Below are positions 10,200 through 20,764 of a DNA stretch of 64,000 bases, one piece after another. Each line of letters starts with the position of its first letter. Position 1 is the stretch's first letter. The translations under genes were made by a program, and so were the position numbers. Origin of the DNA: Zea mays (Eukaryota > Streptophyta > Magnoliopsida > Poales > Poaceae); contig NC_050104.1 in assembly GCF_902167145.1 (NCBI RefSeq), positions 12,484,001-12,548,000 on the forward strand. Direction: 5' to 3'. The notes under the pieces were generated by a model. It saw only the letters and a list, made by a program, of their open reading frames with translations, did not search any database and was not told the DNA's origin.

Positions 10200-10745
10200 C
10201 ACTTTGCCGAGTGTAACACTCGGCAAAGAGGCGCTTTGCCGAGTGTCAGGGTCATAACACTCGGCAAAGAGCACAGACCTGGGCACCGGCTTAGGTTCTT
10301 TGCCGAGGGTTATGCGCTGGCACTCGGCAAAGAGGTCGTCTTTGCCGAGTGCCAATTGGTACACTCGGCAAAGAGCCTGACATGGGGACCCTCCCTGGCG
10401 GGCTCTTTGCCGAGTGTCCCAAGTGGCACTCGGCAAAGAAGGCGGCTTTGCCGAGTGCTGCCAGGAGGACACTCGGCAAAGATATCTTCGTTGCCGAGTG
10501 TCACCGTTGACACTCGGCAAAGCCGCCGTCTCCGTCAACCGGCGCCGTAACGGTCGCTTTTCTTTGCCGAGTGCTCCCTGACACTCGGCAAAGATCGTTG
10601 CCGAGTGCCCGAAAAAAAGTACTCGGCAAAGAAGTCTTTGCCGATGTACTGTTTGCCGAGCCTTCTTTACCGAGTGTTACACTCGGCAAAGCCTTTGCCG
10701 AGTGTTTTTAAGGCTTCGCCGAGTGCTTGCGGCACTCGGCGAAGA
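10200..10745. repeat. CACTA 3' subterminal repeat cluster
   Basis: More than ten inverted pairs of TTTGCCGAGTG and CACTCGGCAAAG variants, ending in the diverged CTTCGCCGAGTG and CACTCGGCGAAG next to the terminus. The cluster is longer than the 5' one and would be the main landing site for the TNPA-like protein. Confidence 0.9.
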
Positions 10746-10750
10746 GGTTG

Positions 10751-10762
10751 ATTCCGGTAGTG
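10751..10762 (-). repeat. CACTA right terminal inverted repeat
   Basis: Reads CACTACCGGAAT on the minus strand; CACTA is the diagnostic end of this superfamily. The following bases GGG (10763-10765) would be the 3-bp target duplication. Confidence 0.85.
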
Positions 10763-11290
10763 GGGAGAAAGCGAGCTCTCTAGGAAGCTATAGCTATAGC
10801 AGCTTTTTGCCTTTTTACATGGTTGGTTTGGTTGGGTTGCCATTGCCACCTCGTGACACGTCACGCTGCAATTGACTCCGATCCCTCGTCATGCATCTGG
10901 GATCTGCATGTTTCTTCTCCGTAGCCGGAGGCCAAAGTAGCTAGCTAGCCGGTACGTACGGCTGTACGTGCGGGCATGTGCGGATGTACGTGCTCTTTAT
11001 GTGACGTACGTACGCGGTACGCCTTTTCAGCTGGGAACTGAATTTTTTTCTTTCTTGAGAGTTGCATTGATGGGCCGACGATGGCGAGGACGACCGGGGT
11101 GATTATTTATACATTTTTATACAGTGAGATAGGAGCCTATCCCCGCGTGTCCGACCCCGACCCTGCGTGCTTCAGCTGCGTAGTTTGTGTTGTGTGCAAT
11201 GCCAGGTCGGCATGCTAAAAATCGATCCACCGCGCATGTCAAACTGCTGGCTAGTCACTGTTAATCCAGACCTAACCCAGTCAGTCCGTC
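10763..11290. other. Non-coding stretch, no supported gene
   Basis: Mixed composition with several CGTACGTACG words between 10950 and 11020 and no sustained open frame with domain content. No repeat family is recognised. Confidence 0.55.
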
Positions 11291-11293
11291 TTA

Positions 11294-11419
11294 GGGCTTG
11301 TTCGTTTACGTTGGATTGTACCCGGAATCGTTCCGGCTAATCAAAGTTTATATAAATTAGAGAAACAATCCGGTTAGGAATCGTTCCGACCTACCAATCC
11401 GGCACAAACGAACAAGGTC
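11294..11419. mobile_element. Tourist-like (PIF/Harbinger) miniature element, 126 bp
   Basis: Left end GGGCTTGTTCGTTT and right end AAACGAACAAGGTC are inverted repeats. The 3-bp duplication TTA is at 11291-11293 and 11420-11422, the target preferred by PIF/Harbinger transposases. It has no coding capacity. Confidence 0.85.
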
Positions 11420-11422
11420 TTA

Positions 11423-12160
11423 CCAAGATTCACGCATACATCGTAAAAAAAAAAGAAATAAATCTCTGCATTTCCCCTATCGGAATCTCTCTTATCGATC
11501 TCCACCAACTGCTAATACGGCCTGCTTGTTAGGCTGTATGGTCTGTGGGGGTGGCCACAGCTAATGATCCAACATATATGGCTGTACTCGACAAGGGACA
11601 GGTGAGCGTTGAGCACACACTGCAACTGCATGCGCCGTTAGTCGTTGACTTTGACCCGGCCTGATCAGCACGCTGCATGCGTGATTCGATCTTCTCTGAC
11701 AGGATGAACAGCGACGTGGCACAGCACAGGACGCTGCACTGCAGGTCGGCAGGGCCATCGCGCAGCCGGCCGCGCAGGCGCAGCGCAGGTAGCTCGTCGT
11801 CACGCTTGTGCCACGTGGATCCAATGTACTCTATTCTCTATACCCATCGGCCATCGTCCACCTCTCCGATCCGATGGAACAGTTACGAACGACACGCGAC
11901 GGCACCTGATGAGAGCTCGAGACTGTAAAGTGATAATTTTGCATGCATTGCCCGTCGTCGCCCCAAGGCCTAAGGCCCAAGCCCCAGGCGGCAGCCCGGG
12001 CTAGAATGGATTCGTCTTGTCCTGAGTCCTAAGCTTGTTCTGGGGGCCTTTTTGAGTACCTCTCTAGGACTTTAGCTCGATTGGTCGACCTTATGGGCTT
12101 ATGGCTAGCTAGGCCCATGCTGCCAAATATTTCAGATTATGTCAGCTGAAATTCCTCTCC
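11423..12160. other. Non-coding stretch, no supported gene
   Basis: Contains only short frames without recognisable domains. No inverted-repeat element could be bounded in it. Confidence 0.5.
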
Positions 12161-12168
12161 CTCTCACG

Positions 12169-12771
12169 TAGTGTTGGATGAAATGCTTGTAACTCGTTGA
12201 CTCGCTCGGTTTATGGTCAACTCGGCTCAGATTGGCTCGTTTGAATTTTTTCACGAGCCGAGCTGACATTCTTGGTTGGTTCGTCAACGAGCCAGCTCGG
12301 TTCTTTAATGAGCCAGCTCGCTAGCTAAACGAGCTACCACATTCCAGCAAAACAAAACTATATGCTTATCATTTATGAAATAATTGATGAACATATGTGT
12401 ATGTGTATGTGAGGTGTCTATGACCTATAAGTTAAACTAATGATTAATGAACTGAGTATGTGTTAAATTGGTCTATGTAAATATAATTGTGGGTTAAACT
12501 GATAAACATGTATGTGAATTGATGAGTGGTGAATTGTTCTAATTTGGTGTTACATTGACGTGGTTTGTGAAACTATGAGCATAATTACTATTTTCTATTG
12601 TTAAATTAGTTTAAAATTAACTAAAAATTAATTATTATATACATATTATTTTTCTGCTCTCCCTTGCGAGCTAAACGAGCCATCTCGAGCTTGTAAACGA
12701 GCCAAGTTGAGTTGACTCTGTGGCTCATTAGCTTAACGAGCTGAGCCGAGCTGGCTCGTTATCCAACCATA
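12169..12771. mobile_element. hAT-type miniature element, 603 bp
   Basis: The ends TAGTGTTGGAT and ATCCAACCATA are near-perfect inverted repeats. They are flanked by a perfect 8-bp direct repeat CTCTCACG at 12161-12168 and 12772-12779. Both subterminal regions are packed with GAGCCGAGCTGGCTCG-like words (ACGAGCC, AGCTCG), while the middle is AT-rich. No transposase is encoded. Confidence 0.88.
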
Positions 12772-12779
12772 CTCTCACG

Positions 12780-13730
12780 TTCTAGTGAAGTTTTATGTTT
12801 TTCCCATTAAACATGATATTGTTCTTGCAAATGGTTCCGAAATTTGTGTATAGAGTTCTAAAAGCTGCATATAGAGTTCTAAATATGCGTACAAAATAGA
12901 CACAAGTCTATATGATTCACTGATTCCAAATATGGACTAAATTGCTTGATTGGATGCTCTATAGGAAAATGTTGCAAATTGTAGAAATAAAAAAAGTCTA
13001 ACACATAGCATATTCTTTTCGATCGTAGTAGCCCAGAGTTTATTAATAAAAATAAAAGAGAATAAAAAGAGAAGGCACATAACACGAATATCGGACGGAA
13101 AATTGTTTTGGGGAGTTACTCTCGGCTTGCCAAATGTGAGGACAAGAAAGGATAAAGCAGCGGCTTCTTAAATTTAGCATCATTGTTTAGGGCATCATTG
13201 GAGTTGGAGACAAGTTTTTTTTTCTAATAACTCTTTAAACTAAGTTTTTAAAAAACTTTTTATATAACAGTTGGAGATGCTCTTGATGTGTATTTGGTTC
13301 TCTGACTAAATTTTAGTTCGTGTCACTTTAAATGTTTGAATGATAATTATGAATATTAAATATAGTTTAGTTATAAAACTAAACATAGAGATAAAGATTA
13401 ATAGATTAGATAAATTTATTAAACCTAGTTAATCCTTGATTAGCAAAAAAAAATTATTATAGCATTGCATGGTTGAATCGTATACTAATTAGGTTTAATA
13501 GGTTTGTCTCGTTGTTTATTTCTTATCTATATAATTAGTTTTTTAATTGAACTACATTTAATGTGTTTTAATATTATATAAACAGCTAGTGTGTTAGGAA
13601 ATAAAATTTAGTGCTTATTTGGCAACACCATTTTCCAAAATATTTCTATTTTTCGAAAAGAAATTAGTTTATTTTTTTTGAGAAAATGATAATTACTTAG
13701 AAAAATATTATTGTCAAACTAGCCTTTATT
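12780..13730. other. AT-rich stretch with several poorly bounded miniature-element remains
   Basis: CAGTTGGAGATGCTC near 13270 is the inverse of the GAGCATCTCCAAC end common in grass miniature elements. GTATTTGGTTCTCTGACTAAA near 13290 and AGTGCTTATTTGGCAACACC near 13610 look like other element ends; the latter has a partner ATTGTCAAACTAGCC near 13723. Boundaries and duplications are not clear enough to call individual elements. No gene is seen. Confidence 0.4.
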
Positions 13731-14793
13731 GGGTATAATAGAAAGAATATCTTAGCACTTGTTGTTGCCGGTTACCTTCGTGCGTGCATACGTGGGCTGT
13801 CCAGAAGAACCGTGCGCCGCCGCTCTCGTGCATGCGAGTGACATCTGAGTATCTGAGCCACTCTCTTCGCTCTCGACAGACGCTTTTGTACTTTTGTGCC
13901 TCTGAGCTCAATCCTTTTACATTACCATCTAAATAATTACATAACATAAAACCTTCGGTTTTTTCCTTTTTAGTTTGATTTCACAACCCTTTGAAAAGAC
14001 GTTCAAAGGGTTCTAAAAAACTCGAGATAGATCTAATTAGACTTTTTATACTTTTTTCTGAATTTCTTATTTTTCCACTCTGGAATATAGAGCGGACTGG
14101 TTAAAAAAAGAAATCCTATTTAGTATAATAATTGGATAAAAGGAAAAAAAAACAGAACCGATACTTGTGTGCTGCCTGAAAGCCTGGATTCTCGTCGTCG
14201 TCGGAGTACACTTGGTCCAAATTGGTACGATGTTATACGTTCCTAACAAACCAGAGCAACAAACAAAGCAGGCTTCGGCCCATACAGTGTATACTTTCGG
14301 GGCTCCATTTCTGTCGTGGGATGGGGCTCTACAACGTGCGCCCACATCTATGCATTCGCGGCCCCGTATTTGGTATGTACGCCTCCTTTACTACTTAATA
14401 TATGTTGAACTTTTTTGTCAAAGAAATACATGTCTAGCGTTGTTTTTTTTGAAACGAATAGTACCTACAACTATATCATCATTATATATATGTCATAACA
14501 TGTTAGTTAAAAGGCGTACATTTGTCCAAGGTGTCAAGCATATTAGTGTAAGGGAGCATTTAATGGTTGATGGACGACACAAATTGTGTATTTATGGGAC
14601 AACATAACACATGTTAACTTACTCTACATTAGTTTTTTAAAATAATGGTAGACACAGTGTTATCATAAAACAGTGAAATATAAATAGTTGGTTACTTGAC
14701 GTTTAGACATTAATTATTCAGGTTAAACAGACAAAAACGATAACTTAAATGGGATAAATGATCAATTAACTAGAAACGACATTCTATTATATA
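13731..14793. other. Non-coding stretch, no supported gene
   Basis: AT-rich, with short frames on both strands and no domain. A more GC-balanced patch at 14160-14390 has a 146-codon plus-strand frame without recognisable motifs, and I do not call it a gene. Confidence 0.5.
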
Positions 14794-14795
14794 TA

Positions 14796-14959
14796 CTCCC
14801 TCCATTCTAAAATAGTATTCGTTTTAGGTATTAATAGATTCATACAATATTTGATGTATGTATTTTTATATATGTGTCTAGATTCATTGTCAATCATTTG
14901 AACATGGACAAAAAAAAACACAGAGAGCTAAAGCAAACAATATTTTGGAACGGAGGAAG
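14796..14959. mobile_element. Stowaway-like (Tc1/mariner) miniature element, 164 bp
   Basis: The ends CTCCCTCCATTCTAAAATA and TATTTTGGAACGGAGGAAG are inverted repeats of the classic Stowaway sequence. TA dinucleotides flank the element at 14794-14795 and 14960-14961, the mariner target. It is non-coding. Confidence 0.92.
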
Positions 14960-14961
14960 TA

Positions 14962-16529
14962 GTATTTAAACTGTGTATATATAAACAGGCTAAACTAACT
15001 GTTTAGAAGAACCATAGGCATAAGTATTAACCTATATGTAGATTTAAGGGGTTACATTAAATTGCATATAACAATGGCATAATGGGCAATTGGGATGTGA
15101 ATTTAGAGGTTATCTTAAATTACATTTTTTGATGGTATGAGTGCACAGTTTAGAAATAGGTTTAGGAGTATTTAGAAAATAAAACAGATCTGATTACTAT
15201 TACATGGTGATTAGATGACTCTAATACTGAATTGAGTGCTCGATCTTCATGTTGCTTTTAGCTTTTTCTTGTTTTTGATTATGGAAACAACAACATTTTG
15301 CAATATCTTGCAAACGGCCTTACAAATAAAAAAAAGACAACCATCCATCTCATAAATATTCTCAGATTTAAAACATCAACAAATCAAGCTCCTACTAATC
15401 TAGCGTTGGACCTCCATCCATGGCTTGCAAAGATCTCTATAATCACCACCTCTAAGGATCGATATACCGCAAGGACCTCGTGTTGAGGTTGTTCTTTCTG
15501 CAACAATCTCCAGAAATATTTCTTGAGATGTTGTCTAGATAAGTTTGTGGAAGAAACCCTATTATGTTGTTACGTGCATCAGTTTTTGTAGCAGTATATG
15601 ATTTTTTTTTAAAAAAATGGAAAGTTACAGGAGAGAAAAAAAAGGGGGGAAAGCATGGTCTAGAGTCAGACGCCGTAGAGAATCACTAGCCGCGCGAGCG
15701 CTTGGCCGCCACTTTGTCATCCATCAGTCGCTGACCCGCTGGCAGCAGCATCTATCGGAAGGCGTGAAATCTTGGAGGTCCGCTGGTGCATTCCAGTGCC
15801 CACGTGTCGAGCCGAGCCCGAGCCACCAGCCACACAGGTGAAGCTGGTCGTCGTCCGGATTCTCAAATCAACCTTCCGGATCCGGTGACCAGGAAAGCTT
15901 CACAGTCCTGTCCAAGTCCAGCAAGAGTTCGTTCACCAACCTCCATCAACGCCCGCTGTTGACGTACACGTACACGTACACGGCACAGCCTTCGCTGCAT
16001 CTTGGCCGTGCCCGTGCTGGCTCGATCTGCGGGCTACGTGCGATCTCCTGGGCAACGGGGAGGACGCGGACCGCGAACACCATGCGTTGCGTACTCAGCG
16101 TTGTTTTCACAGGGTCAAATAGTTAACGTGCGGACGGTACACACTGATCCTCAGACAGAGCAGATACTACCGGTACCGGCTTGCTGTTGGATGCACTATA
16201 CAACTCTGCACCTAGTTTCTCGGCTCATTTATGTAGTGCTTTTATTATTAATATGTTTATGTTTGTTTTAGCATAATAGTACTGTTTTTTAGTCTTTAAT
16301 GTCTATGTCGACCTAAAAATCTGCTTGTTTGCTACGGCCTACGGCTTGCTGATGATTGTGTGGTTTCTACGGTATTTTATCTCTATAGATTAGAGCCGCA
16401 ACTGCTAGCAAGTCGAACAAGCAAACATTCTGGTCCTTTCTGCCCTAACAAGTCACAATATCTTTTCGCTATACTGCAACGCACCGCCACCCAACCCACC
16501 CTACCCAAACGCAAGCAAAGAGCATCTCG
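14962..16529. other. Non-coding stretch, no supported gene
   Basis: The first half is AT-rich. From about 15650 to 16150 composition rises to GC-rich with a CCACGTG G-box-like word near 15800 and a GTACACGTACACGTACACG run near 15964. This could be a decayed promoter or exon, but no frame carries recognisable protein motifs. Confidence 0.45.
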
Positions 16530-16537
16530 CTTCGAGC

Positions 16538-17076
16538 TAGGGATGGCAACGGGTACATACCCGTCGGGTAGTACCATTCCATACCCGTACCCATCAAAAA
16601 AAATTACACCCATCGGGTTACCCATATATACTCGCGGGTATAAAATCTTAATCATACCCATACCCGCGCGGGTATTTTTACCCGTCGGGTAAACCGTACC
16701 CGCTAGGAAAGAATTAAATTCCAATATACCAATCACTCAAAATATTAAAGAAACATATAAAAACAACTTCAATTTCACATATAACAAATTATATGATTAC
16801 ATAACTTAGTATCTAAACAAATGATAATTAGAGAAGAGTTTTATTCTAGCTAAGTTAGACTCTATTAGATGTTTATAGTGCTATTGATGCGGGTATATTT
16901 TACCCACGGGTAGACGGGTATGGGTAGTATCAACCCATACCCGTACCCGTCTACCCAACGGGTAGAGGTTTTTACCCATTAACATACCCGCGGGTAGAGA
17001 AATCATCCCGTACCCACCTTCATATCGGGTAAAACCCGTCGGGTATTCGGGTTTCGGGTACTCATTGCCATCTCTA
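16538..17076. mobile_element. hAT-type miniature element, 539 bp
   Basis: The left end TAGGGATGGCAACGGGTAC and right end GTACTCATTGCCATCTCTA are inverted repeats. The flanking 8-mers CTTCGAGC (16530-16537) and CTTCGATC (17077-17084) are a target duplication with one mismatch. The subterminal regions are filled with GGGTA/TACCC words. No coding capacity. Confidence 0.88.
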
Positions 17077-17084
17077 CTTCGATC

Positions 17085-17800
17085 CTTCCAACTGCCGAGA
17101 CACCGAGGGAACCGGTAGAAGCAGGTGTACTGTGGCCCGCTGCACGTGGGTGTTGTGCGCCGCTGGGTTGATGGATCAACGACAAACTGACCGCATCCCG
17201 CACCATGTCAGCACGTACGTCGCGAAAATTTCTTGGTTGTCTCAGCACCGCTATACATTTTTACAAATTGCTGGTTTCTCTTTGGAAACCACTATAAAAA
17301 AAGCAGTAATAATAATATATCCCCTTTGTACCATTCCTGGTGCGTTGCTGTTAAGGTGGAATTAAGTTGCTACGGGGAAAAAATTTGTATAATAATTTAA
17401 GAGCAGAATAAGTGAAGCAAAATGAGAGCTAGTAATACAGAGCAGCGGCGCTTTATCTTTTACATGGGTTGGAGTGATGCCATATTCACATGTTCTCATC
17501 TAATCAGGAAAGGAGCCACGAAAAAGTCGAGTGATTGAACTAAACTGCTGCAGTATAGAATAGGGGGCTCAAGCTCCACCCGCTATATCTGTCCCCGCAT
17601 CTAACATAGAAAATGATAGGCGAAATGATATGTCATTAGACAAGCACTTGGGTGATATGAGTAACGAGTTTATCATCGCACATGTCACGTGAATATCAAC
17701 TTTTGATAAAATAACGATAATATAACCTCATCACTAAGGTGTCAATGGACAATTCTCCATCTGAGTTTGTATATCTATCCATATCCTGATATCTATATCT
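17085..17800. other. Non-coding stretch, no supported gene
   Basis: No sustained frame with domain content and no bounded repeat. Composition is unremarkable, grading to AT-rich. Confidence 0.5.
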
Positions 17801-18247
17801 AGGTCCGGGAAAAAAAGCTCGAGGCTCGTAAGTCGGCTCGTGTTTGCTCAGGGCCTCGCAAGCCTGATCTGAGCCTACTTTTATGGCTCGCTCAAGCAGC
17901 GATTCAAGCTGAGCCTGAGCCGGCTCGCGAGCCGACCTAATAATATAGTGATATGTTGTTTCTCTATTACATCATTATGTTATTGGTTTATTTTCTTATA
18001 TTTTATAGATTCAATGCTAGATATAGTGTAAAATATGTTGCTAGATTTTTTTGTACATGTTTTTATTATATATATAATGAAAATATACAATTATACTCTA
18101 AATGATACTTAGTGTGGCGGCACACGAGCTGGCTCTCGAGCCTGAACGAGCCCGAGCTGAGCCACATTTTCGATCTCGTAATACGATCGAGCTGAGCCGA
18201 GCTCGACTTGTTGGGTCACCGAGCCGTCTCGGCTCTTTTCCAGCCCT
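17801..18247. mobile_element. Possible hAT-type miniature element
   Basis: The left end TAGGTCCGGGAAAAAAAGCTCG is roughly inverted at the right end, CGGCTCTTTTCCAGCCCTA. The flanks carry many GGCTCG/CGAGCC words around an AT-rich core, the same architecture as 12169-12771. No clear 8-bp duplication was found, so this may be old or composite. Confidence 0.5.
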
Positions 18248-18708
18248 ACCCATACCCATCCTTATTAGGCTATAGGGTCCCCAATGGGTCTCTATCCTCG
18301 ACAAAGAAAGCATGATCACATTTTATTTTATACGACATTAACAACCATATGAAACCCTAAAACAATACATCACAAATAAATCTAACATGTAGCAAGAAAA
18401 ACATTGTTTAACCATACAAAACAACAAAAACAAAGTGACATGTGGACCGGTAGGCGGAGCATCTGGTGGCTGTCCACCTGGGGTTGTGTAGATCGGTGCT
18501 TAAAAGAGTTGGGAGAGGTAGAGTTATTGTTGGGCTTATTCACTAGTAGTTGCTACTAAGTGAATTTTACCTTGCAATTAGGTTCAGATTCTGCTTTCCC
18601 ATACCTACAACCACATTAAAATCTTCTCATATCTTAACCCCAATAGAGGAATTCCCTATAGATTAATCTGTATCAGGTCTCCATTAACACCTCTACTCAT
18701 CACATAGA
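18248..18708. other. Non-coding stretch up to the retrotransposon nest
   Basis: AT-rich sequence with no supported gene or bounded repeat. Similarity to a Sirevirus LTR begins at about 18709. Confidence 0.5.
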
Positions 18709-19152
18709 CCTGGCCACCGGACAGGTCCTGTTCACTGTTTGGTGCACCATCTGGCGCCTGCTCTGACTCTGCGCGCGCAACCATCACTGTTCACTGTTCA
18801 CTTTTGCAGTCGACCGTTGGCGCTGTAGTCGTTACTCCGCTTGGCACACCGGACAGTCCGGTGCTACACCGTACAGTTCGGTGAATTATAGCGGAGGGCA
18901 ATTCCAGAAACCCGAAGGTGGCAAGTTCGGAGTGATTCTCCCTGGTGTCCGGTGCGCCAGACTAGGGCTGCCTTCGGTTGTCTTTTGCTATTTTTATTTG
19001 AACCCTTTCTTGGACTTTTTATTGGTTTGTGTTGAACCTTTGACACCTGTAGAACTTATAATCTAGAGCAATAGTGAGTCCAATTATTTGTGTTGGGCAA
19101 TTCAACCACCAAAAATCATTTTAGGAAAAGGTGTGAGCCTATTTCCCTTTCA
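18709..19152 (-). mobile_element. LTR remnant, probably the 3' LTR of Sirevirus F
   Basis: Closely follows 63457-63925 of F's 5' LTR, ending CCTATTTCCCTTTCA at 19152. The distal part of the LTR is absent. Near its start, CCACCGGACAGGTCCTG lacks about 20 bases of palindrome that are present in F's 5' LTR. TCTCCCCCT follows at 19154-19162, the minus-strand polypurine tract expected just inside a 3' LTR. Confidence 0.8.
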
Positions 19153-19202
19153 ATCTCCCCCTAGTATCCCTTGGGAGCATCAATCACCAAAAAGGGGAAG
19201 AT
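19153..19202. other. Rearrangement junction between two opposed retroelement 3' ends
   Basis: Reading right, ATCTCCCCCT is the polypurine tract of the minus-strand LTR at its left. After about 14 bases, GCATCAATCACCAAAAAGGGG (the internal 3' end and polypurine tract of a plus-strand Sirevirus) leads into the LTR at 19203. Two 3' ends face each other with almost all intervening internal sequence lost. Confidence 0.8.
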
Positions 19203-20715
19203 TGAAAGGGAAATAGGGTCAAACCTTTTCCTAATTGATTTTGGTGGTTGAATTGCCCAACACAAATAATTGGACTAACTAGTTTGTTCAAGATCATACA
19301 ATTTTACAGGTGCCAAAGGTTCAACACAAACCAATCAAAAGAACAAGTTAGGTCTCAAAAGAAAGGAGCAAAAAGGAAACCGAAGGCTGCCCTGGTCTGG
19401 CGCACCGGACAGTCCGGTGCACCACCGGACAGTCCGGTGCACCACCGGACAGTGTCCGGTGCACCAGGGTGCTTCAGCTCGAACTCTTCACCTTCGGGTT
19501 TCCCAGGCGCAGCTCCGCTATAATTCACCGGACAGTGTCTGGTGCACCACCGGACTGTCCGATGCACCAGCGGAGCAACGGCTATCTGCGCGCAATGGTC
19601 GACTCTGCAAAGTGAACAGTGCAATTCAGAATGTCAGAGCAGAAGTCAGAGGGGCACCGGACTGTACGGTGCGGCACCGGACTGTCCGGTGCCGCATGAG
19701 GACAAAGCCTCCAACGGTCGACCAGCTCCAAGCCCTAACGGGAGGATGACGTGGCGGGGCACCGGACACTGTCCGGTGGCGCACCGGACATGCGCCCATC
19801 GCCAGCAAGCTTCTCCAACGGCCATATTTTGTTTGGTGGCTATAAATACCACCCCAACCGGCCACTTCAAAAAGGGGGAGCCCAAGCAACATTCCAAGTC
19901 ATCTAGTTGACATACTCAAGCCCTCCCAACCACATATATTCATTGATCCATCCTATGCACAAGATTTAGGCCACTACAACCAACACAAGTGCCACAAAAG
20001 AGTGCTAGCAAAAGAAAGCCTCTAGTGTGATTTTACCAAGAGTGCCTTGTGAGAATTATTGAGAGTTAGTGAGCACTACATCTTGTGATCATTTGTGCGT
20101 GGAGTTTTGACTCCCATTGAACTTCCTCCAAAGTTTTGGAGGCTTGTAAAAGCTAGCAAGAGACACCAAAGAGTGTGGTGATCCTTGTGGGGTCTTAAGT
20201 GATCCTTGAGAAGAAGAAGAGATCGCCGATATTGAGTGATCGGTGGAGAGAGGGAAAGGGTTGAAAAAGACCCGTCCTTAGTGGACTCCTCAACGGGGAC
20301 TAGGCCTTCGAGGGCCGAACCTCGGTAAAACAAATCACCCGTGTCCATTGTGTTTATTGCTTGTGATTTGTTTGTTTTCCCTCACTCTAAGTTTTTCTTG
20401 CACTATTCTTTGCTAACCTTATTTGGTGTTGCTTTAAGTTAAATTCTCATTTAGTGAAGCAACACATTGCAAGAAAGAACTCGTGGCATTACTCTTCTCA
20501 TTTAAGCCTTCTTGCTTTATTCTCATAGACTTGTTAGTAGTATTGATTTATCAATTCCGCATTATTTAAGAGCAATACTCTTTACAAGCAAGAACTTAGT
20601 TTTCATACTCCGATAATTGTATATCTTGTTCTAACCACTAATCAAGGGATCTAGTTGGGGGATAAAGTTTTAATTTTCAAGTTTCGCCTATCCACCCCCC
20701 TCTAGGCCACTTTCA
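19203..20715 (+). mobile_element. LTR at the 5' end of element E
   Basis: Starts TGAAAGGGAAATAGGG and ends GGCCACTTTCA directly before the PBS. TATA box CTATAAATAC at 19840-19849. CACCGGACTGTCCGGTG-type palindromes lie at about 19400-19465, 19531-19570, 19653-19695 and 19759-19790, upstream of the TATA box. Confidence 0.92.
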
Positions 20716-20717
20716 AT

Positions 20718-20729
20718 TGGTATCAGAGC
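20718..20729 (+). promoter_or_regulatory. Primer binding site of element E
   Basis: TGGTATCAGAGC, two bases after the LTR, complements the 3' end of initiator methionine tRNA and would prime minus-strand DNA synthesis. Confidence 0.9.
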
Positions 20730-20764
20730 TAGGCACTTCATATTAAGTCTAACAACTCGAAGTG

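Larger units (their letters stand above)
5336..10762 (+). mobile_element. CACTA (En/Spm-type) transposon, left end missing or not recognised
   Basis: The right end is ATTCCGGTAGTG (10751-10762), the inverse of the CACTACCGGAAT terminus. Dense TTTGCCGAGTG / CACTCGGCAAAG subterminal repeats lie inside both ends. Between them are a TNP2-type transposase remnant and a spliced second gene, the standard two-gene CACTA layout. I find no CACTACCGGAAT on the left; the left border near 5336 is a guess based on the AT-rich sequence preceding the repeats. A 3-bp duplication (GGG after 10762) cannot be tested without the left end. Confidence 0.85.

Noticed and set aside
15617..16271. Possible small host gene in a GC-rich patch with a G-box-like word
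   Set aside because: The 74- and 89-codon frames show no recognisable motif and no convincing exon-intron structure.
20718..20729. TGGTATCAGAGC as part of a tRNA gene
   Set aside because: Only 12 bases complementary to a tRNA 3' end, placed two bases after an LTR; this is a primer binding site.
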